Shown here: in pieces, positions 16,190 to 25,221 of the stretch
How positions within the stretch are numbered: position 1 is the stretch's first letter
Layout: every line of letters begins with the position of its first letter
DNA from: Duncaniella freteri
Lineage (GTDB): Bacteria > Bacteroidota > Bacteroidia > Bacteroidales > Muribaculaceae
Length of the DNA: 64,000 bases
Direction: 5' to 3'
Assembly: GCF_004766125.1 (NCBI RefSeq)
Contig: NZ_SJSA01000002.1
Coordinates: 744,001 to 808,000 of the forward strand
The notes under the pieces: generated by a model
Databases searched by the model: none
What the model saw: the letters and a program-made list of their open reading frames with translations, nothing else
What the model was told of the DNA's origin: nothing
Made by a program: the position numbers and the translations under genes

Positions 16190-16906
16190 TTAGAGATTTA
16201 TTGAAAAAATCTGTTCTATAAGCCCACTGTCACGCAATTCTCCGGCATCGTAAATCTCCAGTGATGTAGAATCGAGCACTGCCACTTTATCACACATCTT
16301 CAAAGCGATATCAAGCTCATGAGTGGAAAAAAATATGCACTTTCCCTCTTCGTGGGCAAGCCTTCCGAGCAGAGAGCATAGCTCATACCTGCCCGGCATG
16401 TCAAGAAATGACGTGGGCTCGTCAAATAGTATTACAGATGTATCCTGAGCCAATGCACGCGCAATCATCACTCGCTGGCACTCACCGTCGCTCATTGTGT
16501 CCATAGTGCGTCCGGCATATGCCTCCATACCGACCAATGACAATGCCTTTGCCACAATCTCACGGTCCATATCCTGGATATGTCCTATCCAATTAGTGTA
16601 TGGTGCCCTTCCTATTGCTACGACATCCTCGCATTTCAAGTAGGGTATGCGGGTTCGTTCGGTACTCACAAATGCAAGCATCTTTGCGAGACGCTGAGGC
16701 GGCAGATGGTTCAGAACATTGCCATCGACAAGTATGTCGCCCGAATAATTTCGGTTAAGCCCTGCAATGGAACGCAGAAGCGTCGACTTGCCTGTGCCGT
16801 TACGGCCAACAAGTGCAGTGAGGCATCCTCCCGGGATCGAAAGCGACACATCAGACAGCAATCGGCGAGCTCCGTATCCTATGGAAAAGTCCTTTAATTC
16901 AATCAT
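16190..16906 (-). CDS. btuD: Corrinoid/iron-chelate ABC transporter ATPase (BtuD/FecE type)
   Basis: The 238-residue ATPase shows Walker A GRNGTGKST, signature MSDGECQRVMIARAL, Walker B VILFDEPT and the switch His in FFSTHELD. It powers the BtuC-type permease encoded immediately upstream, overlapping by 4 bases (ATGA). Sequence alone does not separate B12 from siderophore/haem importers; the cobalamin riboswitch at the head of the operon argues for corrinoids. It is the last gene of the operon. Confidence 0.9.
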   Translation of the reverse strand: MIELKDFSIGYGARRLLSDVSLSIPGGCLTALVGRNGTGKSTLLRSIAGLNRNYSGDILVDGNVLNHLPPQRLAKMLAFVSTERTRIPYLKCEDVVAIGRAPYTNWIGHIQDMDREIVAKALSLVGMEAYAGRTMDTMSDGECQRVMIARALAQDTSVILFDEPTSFLDMPGRYELCSLLGRLAHEEGKCIFFSTHELDIALKMCDKVAVLDSTSLEIYDAGELRDSGLIEQIFSINL

Positions 16907-17874
16907 ACTCTATTTCTTAACACAATCCATACCACGACAGGCACTCCGAGAAGAGCTGTAATCGCATTTACCGGAAGAGTAAACATCTTGGATATGATGT
17001 CACAGATTATCATAACCGAGGCTCCCGACAGCATGGTGGCAGGTATGAGCACACGATGATCACTGTTGTCAAACATCATTCTCGTGACATGAGGCATAGC
17101 CAGTCCGATAAAACCGATCGGACCGCAAAAAGCGGTCACAGTTCCGGCAAGAAGCGTTGCCGACATAAATATCATACCGCGCGAACGCCTGATATTCAAG
17201 CCCATAGTCACTGCATAGTCCTCACCGAAAAGCAGCATATTCAAAGGCTTTATGGACAGCACTGCGAGCACAAGTCCCAGAAGCACCGAAGGGAACAGTA
17301 TGCAGAGCTGCATTACAGTCACTTCGCCAAGCGACCCCATAGTCCATATTACAAATGTCTTTAGAGCCTCGTCCCGGCTGAGATACTGCAATATCTGTAC
17401 CACGGCACTTACTCCCGATGAGAACATCATGCCGAGAATCAATATCACCATTATATCCTTGATGCGGCGGGCGGCTATCCCTATAAACATCAGGACTACC
17501 GCCGAACCGACCCATGCTGCACCTGCTACTCCAAACGATGAGCCAAACCCTGCAAGCACCACCAACGCGACTCCAAGACTCGCTCCGGAACTTATACCAA
17601 GGACATAAGGACCAGCCAAGGGGTTACGAAACAATGTCTGCATCTGCAACCCGCTGACCGATAATGCAGCTCCGGCAAGAAGGGCGACAAAAGCCTTGAC
17701 AAGCCTTATGTTCCGGACTATTTTAACCGTAGACTCGGGACAATCGCCACCGGTCAGAGCCTTCCACACTTCCGAAAGCGGGATATTGACAGCTCCGACC
17801 ATCATATCCACTGAAAACAGTGAAACGACTGCGACTATCAGAGCTATGAACAATAATGTATTGCGCGATTGCAT
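16903..17874 (-). CDS. btuC: Corrinoid ABC transporter permease (BtuC/FecCD family)
   Basis: A 323-residue FecCD-family permease with about nine to ten membrane helices. Typical segments are GLQMQTLFRNPLAGPYVLGI, GISSGASLG and FCGPIGFIGLAMPHVTRMMF. It forms the inner-membrane channel with the ATPase downstream and receives substrate from the BtuF-like protein encoded 3 bases upstream. The family also includes haem and siderophore permeases; the riboswitch context favours cobalamin. Confidence 0.92.
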   Translation of the reverse strand: MQSRNTLLFIALIVAVVSLFSVDMMVGAVNIPLSEVWKALTGGDCPESTVKIVRNIRLVKAFVALLAGAALSVSGLQMQTLFRNPLAGPYVLGISSGASLGVALVVLAGFGSSFGVAGAAWVGSAVVLMFIGIAARRIKDIMVILILGMMFSSGVSAVVQILQYLSRDEALKTFVIWTMGSLGEVTVMQLCILFPSVLLGLVLAVLSIKPLNMLLFGEDYAVTMGLNIRRSRGMIFMSATLLAGTVTAFCGPIGFIGLAMPHVTRMMFDNSDHRVLIPATMLSGASVMIICDIISKMFTLPVNAITALLGVPVVVWIVLRNRV

Positions 17875-17877
17875 ACG

Positions 17878-19008
17878 TCAATTCAACTGTTTGTGATACA
17901 CAAATTCCTCATGAACCAATCCGGGATGGAATATCTTCACAAGATCACGAAGCACCATATCAGGATTCACCACTCCCGATTCATAATAGTCATTCCCGCC
18001 TCCGGAAGTAGAACGCCGAGTGTTATTAAAGATATGCCCTGACCTGAAACAATCCGTATCAGTAAACTTAGGGCAAGCGACAGCAAGTTCGGCAAGAGTC
18101 CCGGCACTTCCCGGATTGAGCCAAATGTCCGCATCGGAACAAAGCATGTAAGCCTCCTCAATATCAATCGGCACAGAAATCCCGCTCCTGTTTCTACCAT
18201 ATATATATTCTCCGCCGGCATCTCGGATAAGCTGAACTGAATAGTTATCCTCAGCAGGCATAAACCAGGTATCGCCATAGGGAGCATTAAGCATTACTTT
18301 CGGGACATCCTCAACGGCATTTGACACCAGTTCCTTCAGTGAGTTATAGCTCTGAGCAATTTCTTTGAAATGTTTTTCCCCATCGTCACGCCTGCCGACA
18401 ATCTCAGCCAGAGCCACCATCCATTCGGCTTTTCCAAGAGGTGACGACTCAAGGTAGTCACCAATATAGATAAACGGTATATCAAGTTCCCTGAGCTTGC
18501 TCTCCACAGGACTTGCGCCATTGACTCCATACAGCAGTACAATGTCAGGATCGAGCGACATGATCAGCTCATAATTGAAATTGCTGTCATAACCCACATC
18601 CCCAATGCTGTCACGGCGGCTTCTGATCCCAGGACTGGAAATGAAACCAAGCCCTGACACACCGACCACCTTACGGCTCTCCCCTATCGCATCAAGCATC
18701 GCTATCTGTGTTGACGACATGGTGATAACACGAGCGGCATCTCCGTAAATCACCTGTCCTTCAAAACCATCAGGAACCGGCTCTCCATCACGAGATATAA
18801 AAAGACTCACCACCACACTGTCAGCCCCCTGCCACGGATTCGACACCGTAAGGAGTGTGCTACGCTTCCCTTCAGCACCACTGATACTAAATCCCCGGGC
18901 ATATACAGGGGTGTACACATCAGAAACAAACTCATTAATATTCTCCTGCCTATTACCGCAGGCGACCATAATAAGAGCCAGAAACAATATGACTGAACAG
19001 GATCTCAT
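17878..19008 (-). CDS. btuF: Corrinoid-binding ABC lipoprotein (BtuF-like)
   Basis: A 376-residue lipoprotein with signal peptide MRSCSVILFLALIMVAC and lipobox Cys17. The two-lobed metal-chelate-binding (PeriplasmicBP_2) fold is suggested by VVGVSGLGFISSPGI, SLDPDIVLLYGVNG and the C-terminal DADIWLNPGS region. It should capture corrinoid delivered through the outer membrane and hand it to the permease. Its ATG overlaps the receptor gene stop (ATGA). It is longer than enterobacterial BtuF, as is usual in Bacteroidetes. Confidence 0.85.
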   Translation of the reverse strand: MRSCSVILFLALIMVACGNRQENINEFVSDVYTPVYARGFSISGAEGKRSTLLTVSNPWQGADSVVVSLFISRDGEPVPDGFEGQVIYGDAARVITMSSTQIAMLDAIGESRKVVGVSGLGFISSPGIRSRRDSIGDVGYDSNFNYELIMSLDPDIVLLYGVNGASPVESKLRELDIPFIYIGDYLESSPLGKAEWMVALAEIVGRRDDGEKHFKEIAQSYNSLKELVSNAVEDVPKVMLNAPYGDTWFMPAEDNYSVQLIRDAGGEYIYGRNRSGISVPIDIEEAYMLCSDADIWLNPGSAGTLAELAVACPKFTDTDCFRSGHIFNNTRRSTSGGGNDYYESGVVNPDMVLRDLVKIFHPGLVHEEFVYHKQLN

Positions 19009-21065
19009 TTCTTTTTCCTGAATTTAGGTGTTATCCCTATAAAGAACTCAAAGTTTATTCCAGGCATCGGACGCGAAAGCACCGACATATAGTCCTCATT
19101 GAAAAGATTATTGACGGCAAGCTTCAACTGCATGTCAAGAGGCTTGAACGACAACCCCTTTTCAAGAGAGACATTACTCATGAAATAATCGGGAAGATGC
19201 CCGGTGAGAGTGTAATCATTGCTCGACATAGTGAACCGCTCAGAATAGTATGCCCACTTATACAGAAAGCTCCATGACTGCCATGACAGCCGTCCGGTGA
19301 CCGACGCCGAATGCTTAGGGACATATGGCAACTGCCTACCTACCGACATATCGGCAGGCGACATTTTTTCACCCTCATTAATCGACGGAGTCCAGGAATA
19401 TGATCCATTCAGATCGATCAGCCATCCTTTTGCGGGACGCAATGCCATATTGCCTTTGACCTCGATACCATAAGCATGCACCTTCTTCACATTTCTGGGA
19501 GAGAAAAAGCCCTTTGTTGTCGGCAACCATATTATCCAGTCGTCGATATAAGAATCAAACCATGTGACACTTCCTCCCAATGCGATCGCCCGAGATCCGC
19601 TCTCAAGGCTCTCGCCACCAATATCGAATGACATTCCGGCATCATAGGTCCATCCTTCCTCGCTCCTGAGATCGGGATTGCCACCCGGAAGGAAATACAT
19701 ATCATTAAGCGTCGGGAACTTATGATTGCGTGACACAGATGCCCGAAGCATAACATTACCTCTCCGAGCCACAAGTCCGTCAATAAAGAATGCCGGCGTC
19801 AGGGGTGCCCACTTTTCACCAAACATCTCTTCACGCAACACAAGCGACATGCCTATACGGTCAGTTGCCTGCCACTTGGCAGAAAAAGCACCTGAAAGCT
19901 CAATACGTCCCTTGTCATAACCGACTATGCCATTGCCACCTTCCTGAAGTATTATATTCTTGTCCTCGCTCCTCACAAAATGCTGATGGGCAGATACATT
20001 GGCAGTGAAGTACCAGCGTCTGGCAGGATTATATTCCCCATCAATCTGACCATATATGGTATTCACCTTGCTGCGTGAGCGTGTCATCACAGCCCAATTG
20101 TCAGGAGCCACTTCCCGCTTGTAATCATATCCCATCCAAGTGTGAACATACCCGCCTTTGACACCTGTCCTCCAATTGCTTCGGTTATGATCCCAGGATA
20201 GTATGCCACGGAATGTGTGTTCTCGCTGCCTGTTCTCGAAATCAGAGGCTTTACCATAATCGGTTGTGAGCATAGGCAACTCACGATTGGAATTTACGAA
20301 CCATGCGTTCACACCAAAACGATCACCACGGAGAGTATTGTAATAGACCTCCTGCAAAATGTGGAAATCCTTGAACGATCCGGAACGATTACGTTCCTTG
20401 GGATGATACTGACCCACTATATTGTGGTCATCATCATAGATATTGACCTTCTTGTCATGGTTAGTATATTCATAATCGTTGGGGGATGACGAATACACCG
20501 CACGTGTAGAACTGCTCCAGTGGTCGTTGCCATAAGTCACACGGAGAAACTCGTCAAAAGTGCTGAATGAACCTATTCCCTGAACATACTGCGCATTGAA
20601 TCCTTCAGGAACATATGGAAGTGTTCCGAGACGAACAAGCCCTCCGAGCCCTCCTCCGGTTTCATTGACTGACGATGTGCCATGAAGCAGCGATGCCTGA
20701 TCTATAAAATAGGCCGGAATAGTAGAGAAATCGGTCATTCCAAGCATAGGGTTATTGATGCGCATTCCGTTCCACGTCACCTGAGTGTGACTCGGAGAAG
20801 TGCCCCGGAAAGCTACTGTGGACAGCGTGGCACGTCCGTAGCTTTTCACAAAAACCGAAGAATTGAATGCAAGTACATCAGCCATAGAAAGGGCTACATT
20901 CTCCTTCAGCATGGCGGAATCGAACGGGGTCTTTTGAACACCGATCTCCTTCATGGGCCTACGTGCCGTCACTGTGACCTGCCTCAGACTGATATTCCCA
21001 TCTGCCTGTGCATATGCACCACAAGCCACCGCCGACAATATTATAAAATACAACAGACGTTTCAT
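19005..21065 (-). CDS. btuB: TonB-dependent outer-membrane corrinoid receptor (BtuB-like)
   Basis: The 686-residue protein has a signal peptide ending CGAYAQ, a plug domain (NSSVFVKSYGRATLSTVAFR, then QVTWNGMRINNPMLGM) and a long beta-barrel ending FEFFIGITPKFRKKK. It takes corrinoid across the outer membrane using TonB energy. I chose the ATG at 21065, which overlaps the preceding stop as ATGA, over a TTG two codons upstream. It lies directly after a BtuG-like lipoprotein gene, the partner known to cap BtuB in Bacteroides. Confidence 0.9.
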   Translation of the reverse strand: MKRLLYFIILSAVACGAYAQADGNISLRQVTVTARRPMKEIGVQKTPFDSAMLKENVALSMADVLAFNSSVFVKSYGRATLSTVAFRGTSPSHTQVTWNGMRINNPMLGMTDFSTIPAYFIDQASLLHGTSSVNETGGGLGGLVRLGTLPYVPEGFNAQYVQGIGSFSTFDEFLRVTYGNDHWSSSTRAVYSSSPNDYEYTNHDKKVNIYDDDHNIVGQYHPKERNRSGSFKDFHILQEVYYNTLRGDRFGVNAWFVNSNRELPMLTTDYGKASDFENRQREHTFRGILSWDHNRSNWRTGVKGGYVHTWMGYDYKREVAPDNWAVMTRSRSKVNTIYGQIDGEYNPARRWYFTANVSAHQHFVRSEDKNIILQEGGNGIVGYDKGRIELSGAFSAKWQATDRIGMSLVLREEMFGEKWAPLTPAFFIDGLVARRGNVMLRASVSRNHKFPTLNDMYFLPGGNPDLRSEEGWTYDAGMSFDIGGESLESGSRAIALGGSVTWFDSYIDDWIIWLPTTKGFFSPRNVKKVHAYGIEVKGNMALRPAKGWLIDLNGSYSWTPSINEGEKMSPADMSVGRQLPYVPKHSASVTGRLSWQSWSFLYKWAYYSERFTMSSNDYTLTGHLPDYFMSNVSLEKGLSFKPLDMQLKLAVNNLFNEDYMSVLSRPMPGINFEFFIGITPKFRKKK

Positions 21066-22129
21066 TTCCAACAGAATGCACCAGGGGTTATACCTACATA
21101 AAATTCATCAGCAAGTTCCCCTTCCGGAGTGTAGCGGTATATCATGCCTTGCTGCTGGTAATCGATCGCATCGGCAACATACACATCTCCTGTCGACGGA
21201 CTCACCGTGAGACCATAATACTTCGTGTCACGACGTTCAAGAAACGGCCGCACCGGAAGACGCTCAGCGTCGACATCCATGCACCATATATCATCATCCA
21301 CCCAATAGAGAAGGCTTCCGTCACCATTGGTCTGAAGTTCGCATGGAGAATTTCCAAGCCTGAACTTAAACTCTTTTTCTATTGTAAATTCTTCCGGATC
21401 TATCCTGAAAAGCGATGGGGCTTCATAGCCATAAGGACTATCCTCGTAACCACCGTCAGTGACAGTCCACAACCGTCCGTACCTGTCAACCGCCAATGAT
21501 GTTGGCTGAACACCGACAGTAACGGATGCAACCACACGATCGCTCTCAGTATCAATTTTTATTATACGGTTCTGATACGACCAGCAATTGCAGTAGACAT
21601 ACTTGCCAATCTGCACCATCTGTTCTGTCGAACCGTTACCCATTGCCATATCCGGGACTTCGATATACCCAGTCACCTCATACCGGCGAGGGTCAACTAT
21701 AAATATACGATTGTCCCACAACTGGCTCACATAAGCCTTGTCATCGCTAACAAAATGTATATAACGCGGAGATGTCAGATTCTCGATTCGACCTATCTCC
21801 TTGAAAGAGGATAGATCGATTGCAAACACCACATGACTGTTATTGACCACTATCCACCCCTTGTCATCATAGACGGTCATGGACTGTGCCACATCACCGA
21901 GTTTCATGCCATTAGCCCGCAAAAACACCTCATTCTCCACATTATCGGTCTCCGGATCGTAATAGGAAAGCGAAGCATTGCCATACTGAAAGTTACCTTC
22001 ATTCAGTATGAACAGACCGGAGCCTGGTGCATCGAAATCCTCGGGACTGTCAGAGTAGTCCCACTTCATGCACCCTGTCAGGCATAAAGGCACACAGAGC
22101 AGAACGCTTAATCTATTTATTATTCTCAT
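21062..22129 (-). CDS. btuG: BtuG-like surface lipoprotein, YncE-type beta-propeller
   Basis: From ATG 22129 the protein is 355 residues with signal peptide and lipobox LTGC (Cys20). Repeated blades such as ARGLFILNEGNFQYGNASLS-like and TSLAVDRYGRLWTVTDGGYE indicate a YncE-like seven-bladed propeller. In Bacteroides thetaiotaomicron, BtuG proteins are surface lipoproteins that bind B12 extremely tightly and pass it to BtuB; gene order here matches. The longer frame from 22183 would place 18 residues before the signal peptide, so the internal ATG is chosen. It overlaps the upstream gene by 17 bases. Confidence 0.82.
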   Translation of the reverse strand: MRIINRLSVLLCVPLCLTGCMKWDYSDSPEDFDAPGSGLFILNEGNFQYGNASLSYYDPETDNVENEVFLRANGMKLGDVAQSMTVYDDKGWIVVNNSHVVFAIDLSSFKEIGRIENLTSPRYIHFVSDDKAYVSQLWDNRIFIVDPRRYEVTGYIEVPDMAMGNGSTEQMVQIGKYVYCNCWSYQNRIIKIDTESDRVVASVTVGVQPTSLAVDRYGRLWTVTDGGYEDSPYGYEAPSLFRIDPEEFTIEKEFKFRLGNSPCELQTNGDGSLLYWVDDDIWCMDVDAERLPVRPFLERRDTKYYGLTVSPSTGDVYVADAIDYQQQGMIYRYTPEGELADEFYVGITPGAFCWK

Positions 22130-23870
22130 CACAGAAACTGAATACCTCAGTGGAATTTTCGCCAAGCTGACCGGCATAGGCATTTACTCCGGTCTGTACC
22201 TTTATAAAATCGATAAACTTAAGATCGGCAGGCTTTCCATCAAGCCTGACGGCATCGGAAATCCTGAAATAATTGGCTATGGCATCAGCCTCCGGGTTGT
22301 TCTTGTCAGTGACATCTTCCCCAAGATTATCGGCATACCCCCATCCGAAAGGATTATTGCACCACAGACCAGTCACTGATGAGATCTCGGTCCGCGCCTT
22401 GAGTCGGGTTCCATACAGGGTGTAGGAGTCGCTTTCAATCCACAACGGATAATAGAAAGCCTGAGGGTGCTGTGAACTGATACGTCTGATCACACCTGTG
22501 CCACCAAGATTGTCAACCCATTGTGTGTTCATATTGGCTCCCGGACGGAAATAAGTGACAGCATACTGCTGTAAGGTCTCCTCCTTACCGTATTCCGAGC
22601 CTTTCAGCTCATACCATTCATCATCAGGCAGACCATTGCCATTGACATCCTGCATCACCCACACTATACCCGGCTCATTGGATGTATCTATGGCATTACC
22701 CTTGATGGAGAAATCATAACCTCCCCTATTCTCAATACTATGGTCAAAGCCTACAATGATATATCCGCCCCATGCTCCGAGAGAAACGCTCTGCTCCTTA
22801 TTGAGTCGGCCGAGGGCATACCTGCATGCTGATTCATGGGTTGTGACCCCATCGTAGCCTGAAGCCTTCTCATTAATGAACTGCCCAGGGGCAGGCACAT
22901 ACTCATATACCTTACATGCATAGCGGCTGCAAGCCGATGTATAAGGCCGCATGGCAGATTCCTTACAGCATACAACCGGAATATCTATGGAAGCTTCATC
23001 ATTGCCTGTGGATGATATATTTCGTGAAATATCATGTTTTGAGAGAACTGAGGAATATTTTGCTGTAAACGAAAGAGTGTATTCCCCTACTCTTTCAGGC
23101 TTAAAATCATACAATACAGATGTCGCATCAGATATCTCTACTCCATCAAGGCTCCACTGACATGTGACATTTTCTGACACAGACAGATAGGGTCGGAGAC
23201 ATATCGATTCACCCTCACTGACATACTTCTTTATATTTTCAGAAAAAAACATTGATGAAGGGAGCACGATATCAATCGGCATCCTGTCCACAACATTTAT
23301 TGCTATTGTCTTTTCAGCTTTGCCATCATCATTGGTTACTGTCAATTTGAGATTATATTTGCCAACAGATGATTCACGGAATCTACAGGACTTCTCCTCG
23401 CTCACAGTCTTTCCGTCAATCGCCCACACAAAAACGGCATCATCGGCATTCTGCACATCAGGAACGATTTCATATTCTCGTCCTGCAATCACATTCAGCC
23501 CACCATCAGGGATAGCTATCGATATCACAGGTGGGGCCATCTCATCCACATCAACCCTTATATCCTCCTCGGCTTTTCCGGCTGATGTCCTGACTGTCAA
23601 ATTTATATAATATGTCCCAGGGATCTCGAATATGTATTCCAACTGGGGCTTATCAGATATAATGCTACCCTCACATTCCCATGTGAAGGTAGCTTCATCT
23701 ACATTTTTATAGGCAGGGGACACCCTGAGAGTAGCCCCCACCTTTACAATGTAGTATCCGTCCTCACTATCAAGCTCAATGACAGGTGAGGCTTCCTGAA
23801 AGATAGCCTCATCTTTATTACAGGAGAGCAGTATAGCCAAAAGAGGCATGATTAGCAAGAACTTCTTCAT
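22113..23870 (-). CDS. PKD-like surface lipoprotein of the B12 operon
   Basis: The 585-residue lipoprotein has signal MKKFLLIMPLLAILLSC and then about three PKD/Ig-like domains, each with a TFTWECEG / FVWAIDGK / CQWSLDGV-type strand (residues about 30-270). The C-terminal half (about 310-585) contains GFDHSIENRGGYDFSIKGN and DVNGNGLPDDEWYELKGSE, which may form a separate carbohydrate- or ligand-binding beta-sandwich and perhaps a calcium loop (DVNGNGLPDD). It likely sits on the cell surface and helps corrinoid capture. I know of no exact function. Confidence 0.75.
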   Translation of the reverse strand: MKKFLLIMPLLAILLSCNKDEAIFQEASPVIELDSEDGYYIVKVGATLRVSPAYKNVDEATFTWECEGSIISDKPQLEYIFEIPGTYYINLTVRTSAGKAEEDIRVDVDEMAPPVISIAIPDGGLNVIAGREYEIVPDVQNADDAVFVWAIDGKTVSEEKSCRFRESSVGKYNLKLTVTNDDGKAEKTIAINVVDRMPIDIVLPSSMFFSENIKKYVSEGESICLRPYLSVSENVTCQWSLDGVEISDATSVLYDFKPERVGEYTLSFTAKYSSVLSKHDISRNISSTGNDEASIDIPVVCCKESAMRPYTSACSRYACKVYEYVPAPGQFINEKASGYDGVTTHESACRYALGRLNKEQSVSLGAWGGYIIVGFDHSIENRGGYDFSIKGNAIDTSNEPGIVWVMQDVNGNGLPDDEWYELKGSEYGKEETLQQYAVTYFRPGANMNTQWVDNLGGTGVIRRISSQHPQAFYYPLWIESDSYTLYGTRLKARTEISSVTGLWCNNPFGWGYADNLGEDVTDKNNPEADAIANYFRISDAVRLDGKPADLKFIDFIKVQTGVNAYAGQLGENSTEVFSFCDENNK

Positions 23871-23878
23871 ACTGAGAA

Positions 23879-24811
23879 TTATTCGTTAACTTTTATTTCA
23901 AGATCATCGAGTGCGACATACGCAGGTGTGTTAATGCCATAAGCACCGACATCACTGCCTTCAAAATCAATAGCAACTGTACATACGTTATCACCGAGAC
24001 CGCTCAGGTCAACCTTGTTCCAGCCTGTACGAATCTCATTATCAAGCCCTGATTCTTTGGTTTTGGAAGCATCAAAGTTAGCAAGATAGTAGCTGACAGT
24101 CTTACCTGTGGGCTTACAGTTCTTATCCATAGCGACAAACACTACCTTGAACCATCCGTTATCGTCCTTAAGCGCATGGGCTATGCCATTGCCATCCTTC
24201 ATTGCCAAATATGAATAGGTGGTATTACATACCCAAACACTATTAAATGTGCCATAATGAGCCTCACCACTGACAGGCTGGTCAGGATCGGAGGCTACAA
24301 CCTGATACCCGGTCTTGTCTGTAAGATAAATCTTCGCACACTTATCGTAAGAAACAGAAGACCCATTAGCTACCGAGTATCCATTTGCCACAATAAAGTT
24401 AGCATCATTATGTCCGCCGGACTGATTGTATACACTACACTGATTTGTATAGTCCGCTCCTGTCATATTTGTGAAATCAGATACCACAAATCCGCCATTG
24501 TAGAATTCATACATCCATGGATTGCCAGGGACCCATTCCTGCCACAGATAGTTGACAGGGAACTGCACATAGGTATCGGTCTCGCCTATTCGTGCCATAT
24601 AACCGGATTTCACCTGTTCGCCATCATATGAAGAATAATAGTTTGAGCCATACTCATCCACGGCAATCATTGATTCCGGAACCTTGTCAAAAGAAACGGT
24701 CGTGATTGTATATACCGGAAGCACCTGATCATCATCATCGGAACATGCCGTAAACATTGCAGCTGTCAGGAAAGCCGCACCATAGATAAGAAAACCGAAA
24801 TTAAGTTTCAT
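23879..24811 (-). CDS. DUF4465 lipoprotein, first gene of the B12 operon
   Basis: The 310-residue lipoprotein has a signal peptide ending TAAMFTAC, followed by SDDDD, an acidic run resembling Bacteroidetes surface-export signals. The rest is a beta-rich DUF4465 domain (VSDFTNMTGADYTNQCSVYN, GWNKVDLSGLGDNVCTVAID, PAYVALDDLEI). DUF4465 proteins occur in B12-riboswitch operons. It may be a surface corrinoid binder comparable to BtuH, but I am not sure of that equivalence. It lies 8 bases upstream of the PKD-like gene and about 140 bases after the riboswitch. Confidence 0.78.
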   Translation of the reverse strand: MKLNFGFLIYGAAFLTAAMFTACSDDDDQVLPVYTITTVSFDKVPESMIAVDEYGSNYYSSYDGEQVKSGYMARIGETDTYVQFPVNYLWQEWVPGNPWMYEFYNGGFVVSDFTNMTGADYTNQCSVYNQSGGHNDANFIVANGYSVANGSSVSYDKCAKIYLTDKTGYQVVASDPDQPVSGEAHYGTFNSVWVCNTTYSYLAMKDGNGIAHALKDDNGWFKVVFVAMDKNCKPTGKTVSYYLANFDASKTKESGLDNEIRTGWNKVDLSGLGDNVCTVAIDFEGSDVGAYGINTPAYVALDDLEIKVNE

Positions 24812-24952
24812 TTGGTCTTAGAACTGTTTTTGAAAGTTGATAAATTGGTTAATTTATGTTCTGACCAACGGAACCATGAAACATATCTTATACGAGGATG
24901 AATCCTTGAAAGATAAGCAACCTGTAATCCCGCAGGGTTGAATTTATCTGAG

Positions 24953-25121
24953 ACTTCTGAAGCAGGTTTTCTGACTCATCCTGTACGCCAACCTTCTCAC
25001 CTTACTTTCAAAGGCAATGGTTAATACATGGCAACCCGATCATATATGATCGGACGGATTTACAGCAGCGGGTACTGTCCCGGATTCACACCGGATTCCC
25101 TTGACTTCAAAACCGGATGCA
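24953..25121 (-). ncRNA. Cobalamin riboswitch
   Basis: On the minus strand the region contains GGGAATCCGGTGTGAATCCG, GGGACAGTACCCGCTGCTGT and, at the 3' side, the B12 box GAGTCAGAAAACCTGC (complement of about 24963-24978), the conserved core of AdoCbl riboswitches. It lies upstream of seven corrinoid-uptake genes and should switch them off when cobalamin is plentiful. No obvious terminator hairpin follows, so control may act on translation of the first gene. Ends are approximate. Confidence 0.93.
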
Positions 25122-25162
25122 AAATTAGTGATTTTTTTGGATTATCATAATAATTCAACAAG

Positions 25163-25196
25163 AAAAAATCCCACAGAGAATATTTCTCCGTGGGAT
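25163..25196 (-). terminator. Terminator of the GH28 gene
   Basis: On the minus strand ATCCCACGGAGAA pairs with TTCTCTGTGGGAT, followed by TTTTTT. It separates the GH28 gene from the riboswitch operon. Confidence 0.85.
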
Positions 25197-25221
25197 AATG
25201 CATTAATACAGTATCCGGATG

